Position numbers and translations under genes: made by a program. 64,000 bases of DNA from Heterocephalus glaber (taxonomy: Eukaryota; Chordata; Mammalia; Rodentia; Bathyergidae): contig NW_004624784.1 in NCBI RefSeq assembly GCF_000247695.1, positions 13,828,634 to 13,892,633 on the forward strand, given 5' to 3'. Below are positions 46,170 to 55,010 of this stretch, piece after piece. The notes under the pieces were generated by a model, which was given only the letters and a program-made list of their open reading frames with translations, ran no database searches and was not told the origin of the DNA. Positions within the stretch are counted from its first letter, which is position 1, and each line of letters opens with the position of its first letter.

Positions 46170-46765
46170 GTATAGGATTTAGTAATAGAACTGTTAGAGT
46201 ATACTCTTTATTTCTTCCTTCTGATTTAGTGTTCTTTTCTCTGCTGGATTCTTTTCTCTGTTTTGACTCATTGGATATAATCAGTTGCCTAACTTCTCTT
46301 TAATTTTGAGACTATTGGGAACATGACATTGGAAAAGATTCCAAAAATATGTAAAATTTAGGGCTGGGGATTTAGCTCAGTGGTTCTGGCGCCTATCTCG
46401 AAAGTTCAAGGTCCCGGGTTCGATCCCCAGGGCGGGGGAAAAAAAGCAAAGTTTCATTTGGGCCAGGGATTTAGCTCAGTGGTTTTGCCACCTGCTGCAC
46501 AAGCACAAGGACCTGAGTTCAATCCCCAGTACCAAAAAGAAATATGTAAAATTTATCTCATAAGACCACTTAGCACTTACTGCCTTTAGCAGGAAATATT
46601 TGAATCTCTGTAATTTAGTTGTGAGCAAGGAAGGTATGAGGAAATTTAAACTGTTCTAATAATGTGCTGTACTTACTTGAAGATAAATATGAAAAGGGAT
46701 GCTAAGTAATAGTTGCTTAGTGAAAGTGATGTGACAGCCATTTTTGCCAACATATTTTTCTACAG
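46170..46765. other. KMT2A: Intron 11
   Basis: 596 bp, phase 0. Two + strand ID-like SINEs lie at 46361-46440 and 46461-46541, flanked as a pair by aatatgtaaaattta. Confidence 0.9.
46361..46541 (+). repeat. Two ID-like SINEs
   Basis: Head-to-tail copies within the intron before exon 12. The first ends gatccccagggcgggggaaa, an unusual G-rich tail start. Confidence 0.9.
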
Positions 46766-46861
46766 CAGCTGCTGGAGTGTAATAAGTGCCGAAACAGCTA
46801 TCACCCCGAGTGCCTGGGACCAAACTACCCCACCAAACCCACAAAGAAAAAGAAAGTTTGG
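46766..46861 (+). CDS. KMT2A: KMT2A exon 12: PHD2
   Basis: This 96-bp exon is phase 0 on both sides. It encodes QLLECNKCRNSYHPECLGPN through KKKKVW, the core of PHD2. The acceptor is the NAGNAG type tacagcag, so the first codon (Gln, 46766-46768) may be included or skipped. I chose the upstream AG because the remembered mammalian protein has ATKQLLEC. Confidence 0.95.
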
Positions 46862-47097
46862 GTGAGTACACATATCATGCTGCTTTGAAATGAATCATCA
46901 TGGGTTGGTCAGGTTCTCATAACGTATAATAATGGGAGTACCTTTGTTTGAAGATGTCAGTATAACAAATGTTTTTGCCTTATTGTTAGGAAAAGTTGTC
47001 TCAGTAAAGAAGTCAAATGTGGAAATGAATTGTGGTTGAGATCTTTTTAAATAAGGGAAGAAATTAAGAAATCCCTATTGAATTCCTTCTTTTCCAG

Positions 47098-47218
47098 ATC
47101 TGTACCAAGTGTGTGCGCTGCAAGAGCTGTGGATCTACAACTCCAGGCAAAGGGTGGGATGCACAGTGGTCTCATGACTTTTCCCTGTGCCATGACTGTG
47201 CCAAACTCTTTGCTAAAG
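47098..47218 (+). CDS. KMT2A: KMT2A exon 13: PHD2-PHD3 linker
   Basis: This 121-bp exon starts after cttttccag at phase 0 and ends phase 1 before gtaacc. It encodes ICTKCVRCKSCGSTTPGKGW followed by DAQWSHDFSLCHDCAKLFAK. It supplies the last PHD2 ligands and the cysteines before PHD3. Confidence 0.95.
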
Positions 47219-47492
47219 GTAACCATAAAATTTAGTTTTGTTCATGTTTGCTGCTTTGGAGGTAAACTGTCTACTCCAGTGGAATGAAGTAGAAGGATGT
47301 CATTTAGATGTTACCACTTTTCTATTACTGATCTGTTCTGTGTGTAGACAACTTAGCAGCTGGGAATGTTTTGTTAGTTTATGTGGGAAGAATATGGGGA
47401 GATTTTTGTTACAGCTGACTGCAAACAAATGCTGTGAGCTGGCAGAGTCAGAGTGTGGTACATATATATTTGATTGCATCAGAAATGGCTTT

Positions 47493-47585
47493 AGGGCCCA
47501 GGGATTTAACTCAGTGGCACCGCGCCTCCCTTGTAAGCTCAAGGTCCTGAGTTTGATGCCCTGTACCAAAAAAAGAAAAAAAAAA
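47493..47585 (+). repeat. ID-like SINE
   Basis: + strand copy, gggatttaactcagtggcac to gccctgtacc. Confidence 0.9.
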
Positions 47586-47627
47586 GAAATGGCTTTAGGT
47601 ACTGCCCAGTACATTTTATCTTAATAA

Positions 47628-48626
47628 TTTTTTTTTTTTTGCTGAAATTCTTTTATTGGTACATTTTAGGTATACAATATGTTTACATTTATCATTGGGT
47701 GCTTGTACCTGTATATGATGTATCTTGGTTCTTATTTTTTCCCCATTCCCTGTGCTCCCTTCACCCCCTCCACCCTTCCCTATTTACAAAGACTTTGTTT
47801 TTATTTTTTCCTTTTCTCATAATTTTTCCTTCCCTTCTTTCCTTTCCCCTTCCCCTCCCACTTCCCCTACCCCTTTGGACCTTTTCTTCCTATTTCAAAT
47901 TATCAATTACTCGTTTTAATCATTTTAATCCTTATTTACACTTTCAGTTTCTCACTAGAGAAACTATTCGGTATTTACACATATGTGTCCTATTTATTTC
48001 ACTTAAGAGTATGGCCTCAATATGCATCCACTTAGCTATAAATATCTCTAGTTTCTCGTTCTTTATGGCTGAGTAGTACTCCATTTTATTAAAAAACCAC
48101 GCATCTTCTTTATCCAGTTTCTAGTAGATGGGCACTTGGGCTGTTTCCAAGCTTTAGCTATTACAAACTCTGCCACTATAAACATGGGTGCACATATATC
48201 ACGGTGGCATGATTCTTTTAATTCTTTGGGGAAGATACTCAGCAGAGGAACAGCTGGGTCAAATGGGACCTCTAGTCCTAGTTCTTCGAGGTATCACCGC
48301 ACTGATTTCCACAGTGGTTGCACCAGTCTGCACTCCTACCAACAATAGAGGAAGGTTCCTTTCTCCCCACACCCCCACCAGCATTTGTTATTGGTTGATT
48401 TCTTGATAGCAGCCATTCTTTCTGGGGTGAGGTGGAATCTCAGTATTGTTTTTATCTGCATCTCTCGAATGACCAGTGATGTTGAACATTTTTTCATATA
48501 TTTATTTGCTGCTTTTATTTCTTTGTCTGAGAAATGTCTGTTCATTCCAGATGCCCATTTTTGAATTGGGTCTTTGAATTTGGGGGGTCTGGTTTTTTTC
48601 GGTTCTTTATATATTCTAGATATCTT
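47628..48626 (-). mobile_element. L1 3'-end insertion, 5'-truncated
   Basis: Opens with a T-run (the L1 A-tail on the minus strand). It contains the typical inverted L1 sequence (tggctgagtagtactccatt, ataaacatgggtgcacata, tgcactcctaccaacaatag). It is less interrupted than the intron 1 L1 and so probably younger. Confidence 0.82.
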
Positions 48627-48779
48627 AATAATTATGCTAGGAAAAAAGTTCTAACAGATTAAACCCACAATTACTTAGAATATTATGCAGAGTCAGTGTT
48701 AAAGTTATTTTAAGTAGAATAATCAGATCAATTTAATGAGGTCTATTAAGTAATGGGGGGTCAGAAATAATAGAGGAAG

Positions 48780-48930
48780 CCTAGCACTTGAGAGGCTGAG
48801 GCAGGATTGTAAGTTTGAGTCCTACCTGGGCAGCTTAGTGTGACACCACCACCCCCCCGCCCCAAAAAAGCTGGAGATCTATCTCAGTGTTAGAGTGCCA
48901 CTGGGTTCTCCCCCATAGTACTGAGAGAAA
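48780..48930 (+). repeat. B1-dID type dimer
   Basis: gagaggctgaggcaggattg ... cagcttagtgtgac, a C-run, then an ID half (agctggagatctatctcagt, ccccatagtactgag). Confidence 0.68.
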
Positions 48931-49363
48931 TAGTAGGGGATACGTGATAAAGCAAATTTATGAATGCTATGCATAAAATTGGTTTAAAAAGATCTGCTCT
49001 AAGCTCTAATGCAAAAAAACTAAGAATAAAGAAAAAATTTTGAATTAACTCACACAATGCCACTTTCTTTTTAAAAATTTAACCATTTCTTTCAAATGTT
49101 TAAGAGATTGTCTTTTCCATTCTTTTTCTATTATATTAGTTTTAAAAATCTACCTAATAATTTTTAGAAAAAGGTCTATAAAGAAGAGAACTAGTGGCAT
49201 GTTTGAAGCTTTCTTATGAGTTTTCTAGGAGCTTATGAACATTCATAGATCTGTGCTAGTGTTTATAAGTGAGTCTATAAGACTACAGATTTTAAATTAA
49301 GTTGGCCTTAGAAGCATTGGTGTGTGAGTCAAAGCACTGCTGTAAACTTTGCTTTGCTTTCAG

Positions 49364-49477
49364 GAAACTTCTGCCCTCTATGTGATAAGTGTTACGATGA
49401 TGATGACTATGAGAGTAAGATGATGCAGTGTGGGAAGTGCGATCGATGGGTCCATTCCAAATGTGAGAATCTTTCAG
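49364..49477 (+). CDS. KMT2A: KMT2A exon 14: PHD3 core, alternative donor
   Basis: This 114-bp exon (ctttcag / gtacag) is phase 1 on both sides. It encodes NFCPLCDKCYDDDDYESKMM and QCGKCDRWVHSKCENLS. PHD3 reads H3K4me3 and also binds CYP33. The aromatic Tyr of DDDDY and the Trp of CDRWVH are present. A second donor nine bases downstream (gttgga at 49487) would extend the exon to 49486 and insert Gly-Thr-Glu. Confidence 0.96.
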
Positions 49478-49874
49478 GTACAGAAGGTTGGAGTCTTTTT
49501 ATTACAGTTTCTTTCTGAGTACTGCCGCACTTACAGCTTCCAGATTACTATAAACTTAAAATTTTATAAGTGTTACTTGAAGTCTTTTTAAGTTTATTTT
49601 CAGTCTGTAGAATAAGCAGCATTATGTTGTTTTGTTCATTTCTCTTGACCACATCCCTTTATTTATTTGCTGTCTTTTGTGTATGCCTCATCCAGTTTGT
49701 TCCCTAATAACCAAATTCTGAGTTAGTGTTAATTATGTCCCTTTTAAAAATTAGTCTGTGTGATATCCTACAGGGTATTAGCGTCTTAGTGCATTTCCTA
49801 ATGTACAGTAGAGTGACTCTTCTCCCTCTTTCCCTCTCTTCAGAGGACATCATCGTAAGTTTTTGTTTTCCTAG
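49478..49874. other. KMT2A: Intron 14 with cryptic acceptor
   Basis: 397 bp, phase 1, no SINE. A strong pyrimidine tract and AG end at 49843, only 31 bases before the real exon 15 acceptor. They are followed 11 bases on by gtaagt. Confidence 0.8.
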
Positions 49875-50059
49875 ATGAGATGTATGAGATTCTGTCTAAT
49901 CTGCCAGAAAGTGTGGCCTATACTTGTATCAACTGTACTGAGCGGCACCCTGCAGAGTGGCGACTAGCCCTTGAAAAAGAGCTACAGAGTTCTCTGAAGC
50001 AAGTTCTGACAGCTTTGTTGAATTCTCGGACCACCAGCCATTTGTTACGCTACCGGCAG
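49875..50059 (+). CDS. KMT2A: KMT2A exon 15: PHD3 end and linker to bromodomain
   Basis: This 185-bp exon lies between ttttcctag and gtaagc. Joined to exon 14 it reads DEMYEILSNLPESVAYTCIN and CTERHPAEW. The CxxC closes PHD3. The helix ALEKELQSSLKQVLTALLNS leads into the bromodomain fold and the exon ends RYRQ at phase 0. Confidence 0.95.
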
Positions 50060-50147
50060 GTAAGCCAAAGGTTCACTTTGTTTCCCCAGATCTTGTTCTT
50101 TGGTGGTTTTTACCTAGTAATGGGATGAGGGGTTTGTTTCATTTTCT

Positions 50148-50331
50148 TTTTTTGAGACAGCGTCTCACTGTGTAATTCAGGCTGGGCTTGAACTCACTAT
50201 GTAGCCCAGGCTGGCCTTGAACTTCTGGCAATCCTCCTGTCTTAGCCTCTCGAGTTCTGGGAATTTCGGTGTCCACCACCATGCCCAGCATGTTTAATTG
50301 TTCTTCATGCCCAGCATGTTTAATTCTTCTT
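50148..50331 (-). repeat. B1 SINE and 26-bp tandem duplication of its edge
   Basis: Inverted B1 to catgcccagc. That end plus 16 flanking bases is repeated at 50280 and 50306. Confidence 0.88.
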
Positions 50332-50772
50332 TAGTTTCAGAGTTACTTGTTTTGAGCTTAACAATATTAAAAGATTTTAGAACCTAGAGCAAGACCTTCT
50401 TTGGAGTAAGAAATAGGAAGAAACCACATCTTCAAAAGCCTCACTGCCATAATAAGAAATCTGGGCTTTATCCTCGAATGGTGATGGGGAGATAATGAAG
50501 AACTTTTACCCACAAGAGTAACCTGATCAGAGTAGCTTTTTAGAAAAAAAAATTTATTCTGACTGAAATAGAGAGTATTAGAAAGCCTAGAAGCAGAAAC
50601 AACTTGGAAGTAGTTATAGCAGTCAACTTGATAATAACTACTGCTTTTTATCCACGTAAGTTGTGAACTATACATCTATAAAGTAGTCATTTGAAACACA
50701 GGGCATAATATTGGAAGAACCACCTAGATAACATAGAACTCATTTGAGTTAAAGTTATCTTTTTTATAAAGC

Positions 50773-51113
50773 TCCTTTTTTTTTTTTTTTGGTACCGGGG
50801 ATCGAACTCGGGACCTTGCAAAGCAGGTGGTGGCACCACTGAGTTAGATCCTTGGTCCTAAAGCTCCCTTTTTTGAGTAGAAAAATTAGCTACTGTGTAT
50901 GTTGTGCTTAAAAAGAATTGAACAGTTTTGACTTTTTCATACTAGATTTGGAAATAATCAAGCAAAACTTTGAAGTTAGCTAAACTAATAAAGACTTGTT
51001 TTTTCTATTTGAGAAGTCTGATTATTTTCTTTATTTTTGGTACCGGGGATCGAACTCGGGTCCTTGCGCTTGCGAGGCAGGTACCAGAAACACTGAGCTA
51101 AATCCCCAGCCCT
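50773..51113 (-). repeat. Two ID-like SINEs
   Basis: 50773-50859, flanked by taaagctcc; 51023-51113, flanked by tctgattattttc. Confidence 0.9.
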
Positions 51114-51222
51114 AGTCTGATTATTTTCATGTTCTTGTGTTTTATATGAATTATTCAGTACCATTTTTATTAATTTCAATAGAATTTGCATGGATACCTC
51201 ATTCTAAGTATTAGATAAAATT

Positions 51223-51276
51223 ATCTGTCCGTTCATCTATCTCCATCTGTCCATTCATCCACCCATCCATCTCTAC
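51223..51276 (+). promoter_or_regulatory. (ATCC/ATCT)n tract as exon 16 pyrimidine tract
   Basis: Imperfect tetranucleotide repeat (ccattcatccacccatccat) ending nine bases before the exon 16 acceptor, occupying the usual branch-point and pyrimidine-tract position. Confidence 0.75.
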
Positions 51277-51285
51277 TGGCAATAG

Positions 51286-51459
51286 GCTGCCAAGCCTCCG
51301 GACTTAAATCCTGAGACAGAGGAGAGTATACCTTCCCGAAGCTCCCCAGAAGGACCTGATCCACCAGTTCTTACTGAGGTCAGCAAGCAGGATGATCAAC
51401 AGCCTTTGGATCTGGAAGGAGTCAAGAGGAAAATGGACCAAGGGAACTATGTATCTGTG
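51286..51459 (+). CDS. KMT2A: KMT2A exon 16: bromodomain insert
   Basis: This 174-bp exon is phase 0 on both sides, between ctggcaatag and gtacgt. It encodes AAKPPDLNPETEESIPSRSS through LDLEGVKRKMDQGNYVSV. The LEGVKRKMDQGNY motif is the bromodomain AB-loop region. From memory the human residue is Thr where this reads Val in NYVSV. Confidence 0.94.
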
Positions 51460-52380
51460 GTACGTCTCTACAACAAGAGACCACAGTTTCAAGTACCAAT
51501 TTAGCTTCCTTGGATCTTTGGGGAATGGGGCTAAGTATACAAGTAAATTAAAAATGATTCGTATTGCTTTTAGAAATGGCATACAGCTTTAGATATCTAA
51601 AAATATGGAGGTCATTTCAGTTCCATGTTTCCAAAGAAGGGTTATACTAGAGTATGTCTTTAAATGATATATTTATCTGGATTTCATCTGAAAATTATTT
51701 TTATATTAAGAGAAAACATAAAGAACTAGTTTTAAGGCCGGGGATTTAGCTCAGAGGTTCTGCCTCCTGCCTCTCAAGCGCAAGGTCCCGAATTCGATCC
51801 TTGGTACCAAAAAAAAAACCCAAAAACTAGTTTTAGGAAAACTGGTAATCTGAAGGTAATTGTTTCTGCCCTTTTGAGCTTAGATCTATTTTCCTTTGTA
51901 GGGTTTTCATTTATAGTTAGAAATCTTTTACTCTTATGCTTTTAAAAATGTATAGCAAATGGTCATTTATTATTTCATGGTCTCTATGTGCAATTCATTT
52001 GTTTTGTTCATCTTAGTCTAAATGAAAAATTGTGAACTTGTTTGAGCAACTTATCATGATAAACATTTTTCTTTTTGGTACCGGAGATCGAACTCGGGTC
52101 CTTGTGCTTGCAAGGCAGGCAGCGGAACCACTGAGCTAAATCCCCTGCCCTTGATAGAGCTAATTTGTTTGCATTCTTTCCTTGTAAGCCTGACATATCT
52201 TCATGCCACAAGTTATTTAGGACTTGAATCCTAAAGCCTCAGCCAAAGAGAAGTTGCAGTGTTTTAAACAGGATCTGAGTTTTCTGTTGGGTCTCTGTGC
52301 TGGATGGTTAAAAAGGGAAAAGGAAGTGGTTTTAAGAGCATACTGTTTATGGATAATTAATGTTTTATTTTTATATACAG
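51460..52380. other. KMT2A: Intron 16
   Basis: 921 bp, phase 0. + strand ID-like SINE at 51736-51819 (flanked by aactagttttaag/g) and minus-strand copy at 52070-52151. Otherwise unrecognised. Confidence 0.87.
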
Positions 52381-52491
52381 TTGGAGTTCAGTGATGATAT
52401 AGTGAAGATCATTCAAGCAGCAATCAATTCAGATGGAGGACAGCCAGAGATTAAAAAAGCAAACAGCATGGTCAAGTCCTTCTTTATTCGG
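52381..52491 (+). CDS. KMT2A: KMT2A exon 17: bromodomain
   Basis: This 111-bp exon is phase 0 on both sides (ttatatacag / gtgaat). It encodes LEFSDDIVKIIQAAINSDGG followed by QPEIKKANSMVKSFFIR, the central bromodomain helices. In MLL1 this bromodomain packs on PHD3 and is not known as a strong acetyl-lysine reader. Confidence 0.95.
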
Positions 52492-52855
52492 GTGAATCAT
52501 ATTAGTATTTCCTGTTTTTAATGCTTAACTGTGAGTAATTGCTCCATGGATACAGTGGACTTACTCTTTATTTTGACGTTTTTTGGGTTAATTTGTTTCT
52601 CTGATTCTGGTAAAGTTGCCTGACTGGATGGATATTTGCCTCAATAGCCTGAACTTATCCTTCTATTAACAGAATCTGTTGTAAAGATACTGGTTTTTTT
52701 TGTTTTTTTTTTTTCTTGGTACCAGGGATTGAACTCGGGTCCTTGTGCTTGCAAGGCAAGCGGCAGAACCACTGAGCTGAATCCCTGGCAAGATACTGGT
52801 TTTTATGTGATTCCCAAATGAATGTTCACATTTACATTGTTTGATTTTCTTTTAG
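52492..52855. other. KMT2A: Intron 17
   Basis: 364 bp, phase 0. One minus-strand ID-like SINE at 52692-52790, flanked by aagatactggtttt. Confidence 0.88.
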
Positions 52856-52929
52856 CAAATGGAACGAGTTTTTCCGTGGTTCAGTGTCAAAAAGTCCAGG
52901 TTTTGGGAGCCAAATAAAGTATCAAACAA
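52856..52929 (+). CDS. KMT2A: KMT2A exon 18: bromodomain C-terminal helix
   Basis: This 74-bp exon (gattttcttttag / gtaagt) is phase 0 in and phase 2 out. It encodes QMERVFPWFSVKKSRFWEPN then KVSN. The final AA joins exon 19 to make Asn. Upstream, a minus-strand SINE ends about 65 bases before the acceptor. Confidence 0.94.
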
Positions 52930-52963
52930 GTAAGTAAATGGCTTTTTTTTTCCTCCTCATCAG

Positions 52964-52993
52964 CTAGAAATCTGAGAATTCTCAGATTTCTAG
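52964..52993. repeat. 30-bp perfect palindrome
   Basis: ctagaaatctgagaa is followed without spacer by its exact reverse complement. Confidence 0.97.
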
Positions 52994-53019
52994 ATTGAAG
53001 CTTCTAGATTTTAATATTA

Positions 53020-53158
53020 AAAAAATGAATCAATTGAAGTGCCTTGCTAGTCTTGGTTTGGAGTCCACATTTCATGTTTGTAGCTTATTAAAAAATGAAT
53101 TGATTGAAATGCCTTGTTGGTGTTGGTTTGGAGTCCACATATCATGTTTGTGCTTATT
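53020..53158. repeat. 70-bp tandem duplication, two units
   Basis: Units start at 53020 and 53090 with aaaaaatgaat. Both contain ggtttggagtccacat and end gcttatt. Confidence 0.93.
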
Positions 53159-53426
53159 CCTTCTTGTCCTTTACTTATGTAAATATTTGTTATATTGAAG
53201 GGAACTTTACTTAACTTGTGGCCTATGGACAATACATGTGTGATATAGCTGTGTAGTTGGCCCTGTTCTAATAGGGTTTTTACTTAGTTCAAATAGTGCT
53301 CTCTTGATTCTCTTATATTTCACATTTAATTTTTATCTCAGTAAATTCTTTTGATTTTTGGTAAGATAAGGTTATCATTTGTTTTTGAAAGTTTAGCTTA
53401 GAGTTTTATATTGGAAGCATAATTTT

Positions 53427-53515
53427 TTATTTTTATTTTTTGGTACTGGGGATCAAACTCAGGTCCTTGCACTTGCTGGGCAGGTGGTGGAACCACTGAG
53501 CTAAATCCCCGGCCC
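53427..53515 (-). repeat. ID-like SINE
   Basis: Minus-strand copy in intron 18, flanked by gaagcataatttttt / agaagtataatttttt. Confidence 0.9.
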
Positions 53516-53644
53516 AGAAGTATAATTTTTTAAATGTTAAAGTCCTGTGTACTGTGTACTTAGGCAATTTTCAAACTCCATGACTTGTTTTTACATTCTG
53601 TGAATGGCTGGTACATGGGTCCAAGACCTGGTGATATCAAGAAT

Positions 53645-53700
53645 TTTATTACTTTGTACAGTTTTAGGTATATTGTAGGAGTTCAATAAATACTTGTTGA
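53645..53700 (+). repeat. L2 3' terminus abutting the exon 19 acceptor
   Basis: gtaggagttcaataaatact and tgttgaat match the conserved 3' end of L2. The exon 19 AG follows 15 bases later. Confidence 0.65.
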
Positions 53701-53715
53701 ATCGATTATTTTCAG

Positions 53716-53909
53716 CAGTGGGATGTTACCAAACGCAGTGCTTCCACCTTCACTTGACCATAATTATGCTCAGTGGCAGGAGCGAGAGGAAAACAGCCAC
53801 ACTGAGCAGCCTCCTTTAATGAAGAAAATCATTCCAGCTCCCAAACCCAAAGGGCCTGGAGAACCAGACTCACCAACTCCTCTGCATCCTCCTACACCAC
53901 CAATTTTGA
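53716..53909 (+). CDS. KMT2A: KMT2A exon 19: HCF-binding motif
   Basis: This 194-bp exon encodes NSGMLPNAVLPPSLDHNYAQ through PTPLHPPTPPILS. DHNY (53756-53767) fits the [DE]HxY HCF-1-binding motif known in MLL proteins. The acceptor is NAGNAG (ttcagcag). Using the second AG (exon from 53719) would change VSNNSGM to VSNNGM. The donor is ga before gtaagg, phase 1. Confidence 0.95.
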
Positions 53910-53988
53910 GTAAGGCACCAAATGAAGAGTTATTGTCCATTTCTCTCTAGATGCAAATGATGTGCTTTGTGAATCTAAATTTAATATA

Positions 53989-54524
53989 CAGTGAGTGATA
54001 CCTGGGTTGTTGAACGGCTCCAAGCTCAAAAGAATCTACTCAGTATTTGTAACTTTGCTCAATAGTCAACTGAAAATCTGACTAGAAAAAATCTGTATGA
54101 GCTGAGAGTGAATCACTCTTTGCATCTTGCCACAGACACAAAGGGGTGACACTTTGTCTAAGTCCTGCTCTCGCCCAAACAATATATAGTGCTTGTGTTA
54201 GTGTGTTCATCATTGTACAGGGGTTTTTTTTGTTTTGTTTTGCTTTATTTGCGTAAAATATTGTAACCATGGCTCCAATGAAAGTTAGTGATACCAGGAG
54301 TAAAGTAAGAGGAAAATTGTGAGAACCACTATAGAGTTAAAGAAAGAAAGCATCGCAAAATTTGTTAAAGTCCTAGAAAAATGAATTTATAAGTAATTTT
54401 TGGGCATCAGAACCAATTATTTGGTTTTCGTTATTTCTTATGGGAAAAATATGTTCAGTTCTCGAACTTTTCAGTGTTTAAACAAATTTGGAATGAATTG
54501 AGTTCAACAACCAAGGTATCACTG
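53989..54524 (+). mobile_element. Tigger (pogo-type) deletion derivative
   Basis: 536 bp with TA at each flank. Left end CAGTGAGTGATACCTGGG; right end as reverse complement CAGTGATACCTTGGTTG; tgatacct and gttgttgaac are shared. Inside, near 54267, atggctccaatgaaagttag resembles the start of a Tigger transposase reading frame (Met-Ala-Pro), broken by stops soon after. No functional transposase. Confidence 0.75.
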
Positions 54525-54689
54525 TACTTGGATGTCAGAAAGGAATTTTCAGGTCATGCTTAAAAGTAATGAAAATTGGTATTTTTGTTTCACCTGGAAT
54601 ACTAACAAGGCTTTGGTATAAATATTCTGAGTATTGTAACATGCATGGTGAGATAGCATAACTTTGAAGACTTTTTAAAAGTATTTATT

Positions 54690-54908
54690 TATTTATTTGT
54701 TTGTTTGTTTGTTTGTTTGTTTGTTTTTGGTACCAGGGATCAAACTCGGGTCCTTGCGCTTGTGAGGCAAGCGGCGGAACCACTGAGCTAAATCCCTGGC
54801 CCAAAAGTTAGATTTTTTTTTTTTTGATTTTTTTGGTACCAGAGATTGAACTCGGGTCCTTTTGCTTGTGCAGCAGACAACAAAACCACTGAGCTAAATC
54901 CTCGGCCC
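54690..54908 (-). repeat. (TTTG)n and two ID-like SINEs
   Basis: TTTG repeat, then minus-strand copies 54728-54802 and 54816-54908. aaaagta/aaaagtta and gaaagtatttatttt repeats link the flanks. Confidence 0.88.
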
Positions 54909-55010
54909 TTGAAAGTATTTATTTTATAAAAAGTGGAATTGTTTTCTTTTTTCCTGGAACTCAGACATAGTAATTCCCAGTTTTAACTGGATTATCTTTT
55001 GGTTTCCCAG

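Larger units (their letters stand above)
47219..49363. other. KMT2A: Intron 13
   Basis: 2,145 bp, phase 1. It holds a + strand ID-like SINE (47493-47585, flanked by agaaatggctttag), a 1-kb L1 3' fragment and a + strand B1-dID dimer (48780-48930). Confidence 0.87.
50060..51285. other. KMT2A: Intron 15
   Basis: 1,226 bp, phase 0. Minus-strand B1 with duplication (50148-50290), a 26-bp tandem duplication (50280-50331), minus-strand ID-like copies (50773-50859, 51023-51113) and a tetranucleotide tract before exon 16. Confidence 0.87.
53910..55010. other. KMT2A: Intron 19
   Basis: 1,101 bp, phase 1. It holds a Tigger-like element, a (TTTG)n tract and two minus-strand ID-like SINEs. About 200 bp nearest exon 20 and short gaps are unrecognised. 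Confidence 0.87.

Noticed and set aside
47639..48076. 145-codon open frame in intron 13
   Set aside because: Translation of the antisense strand of an L1 3' region; pyrimidine-rich artefact.
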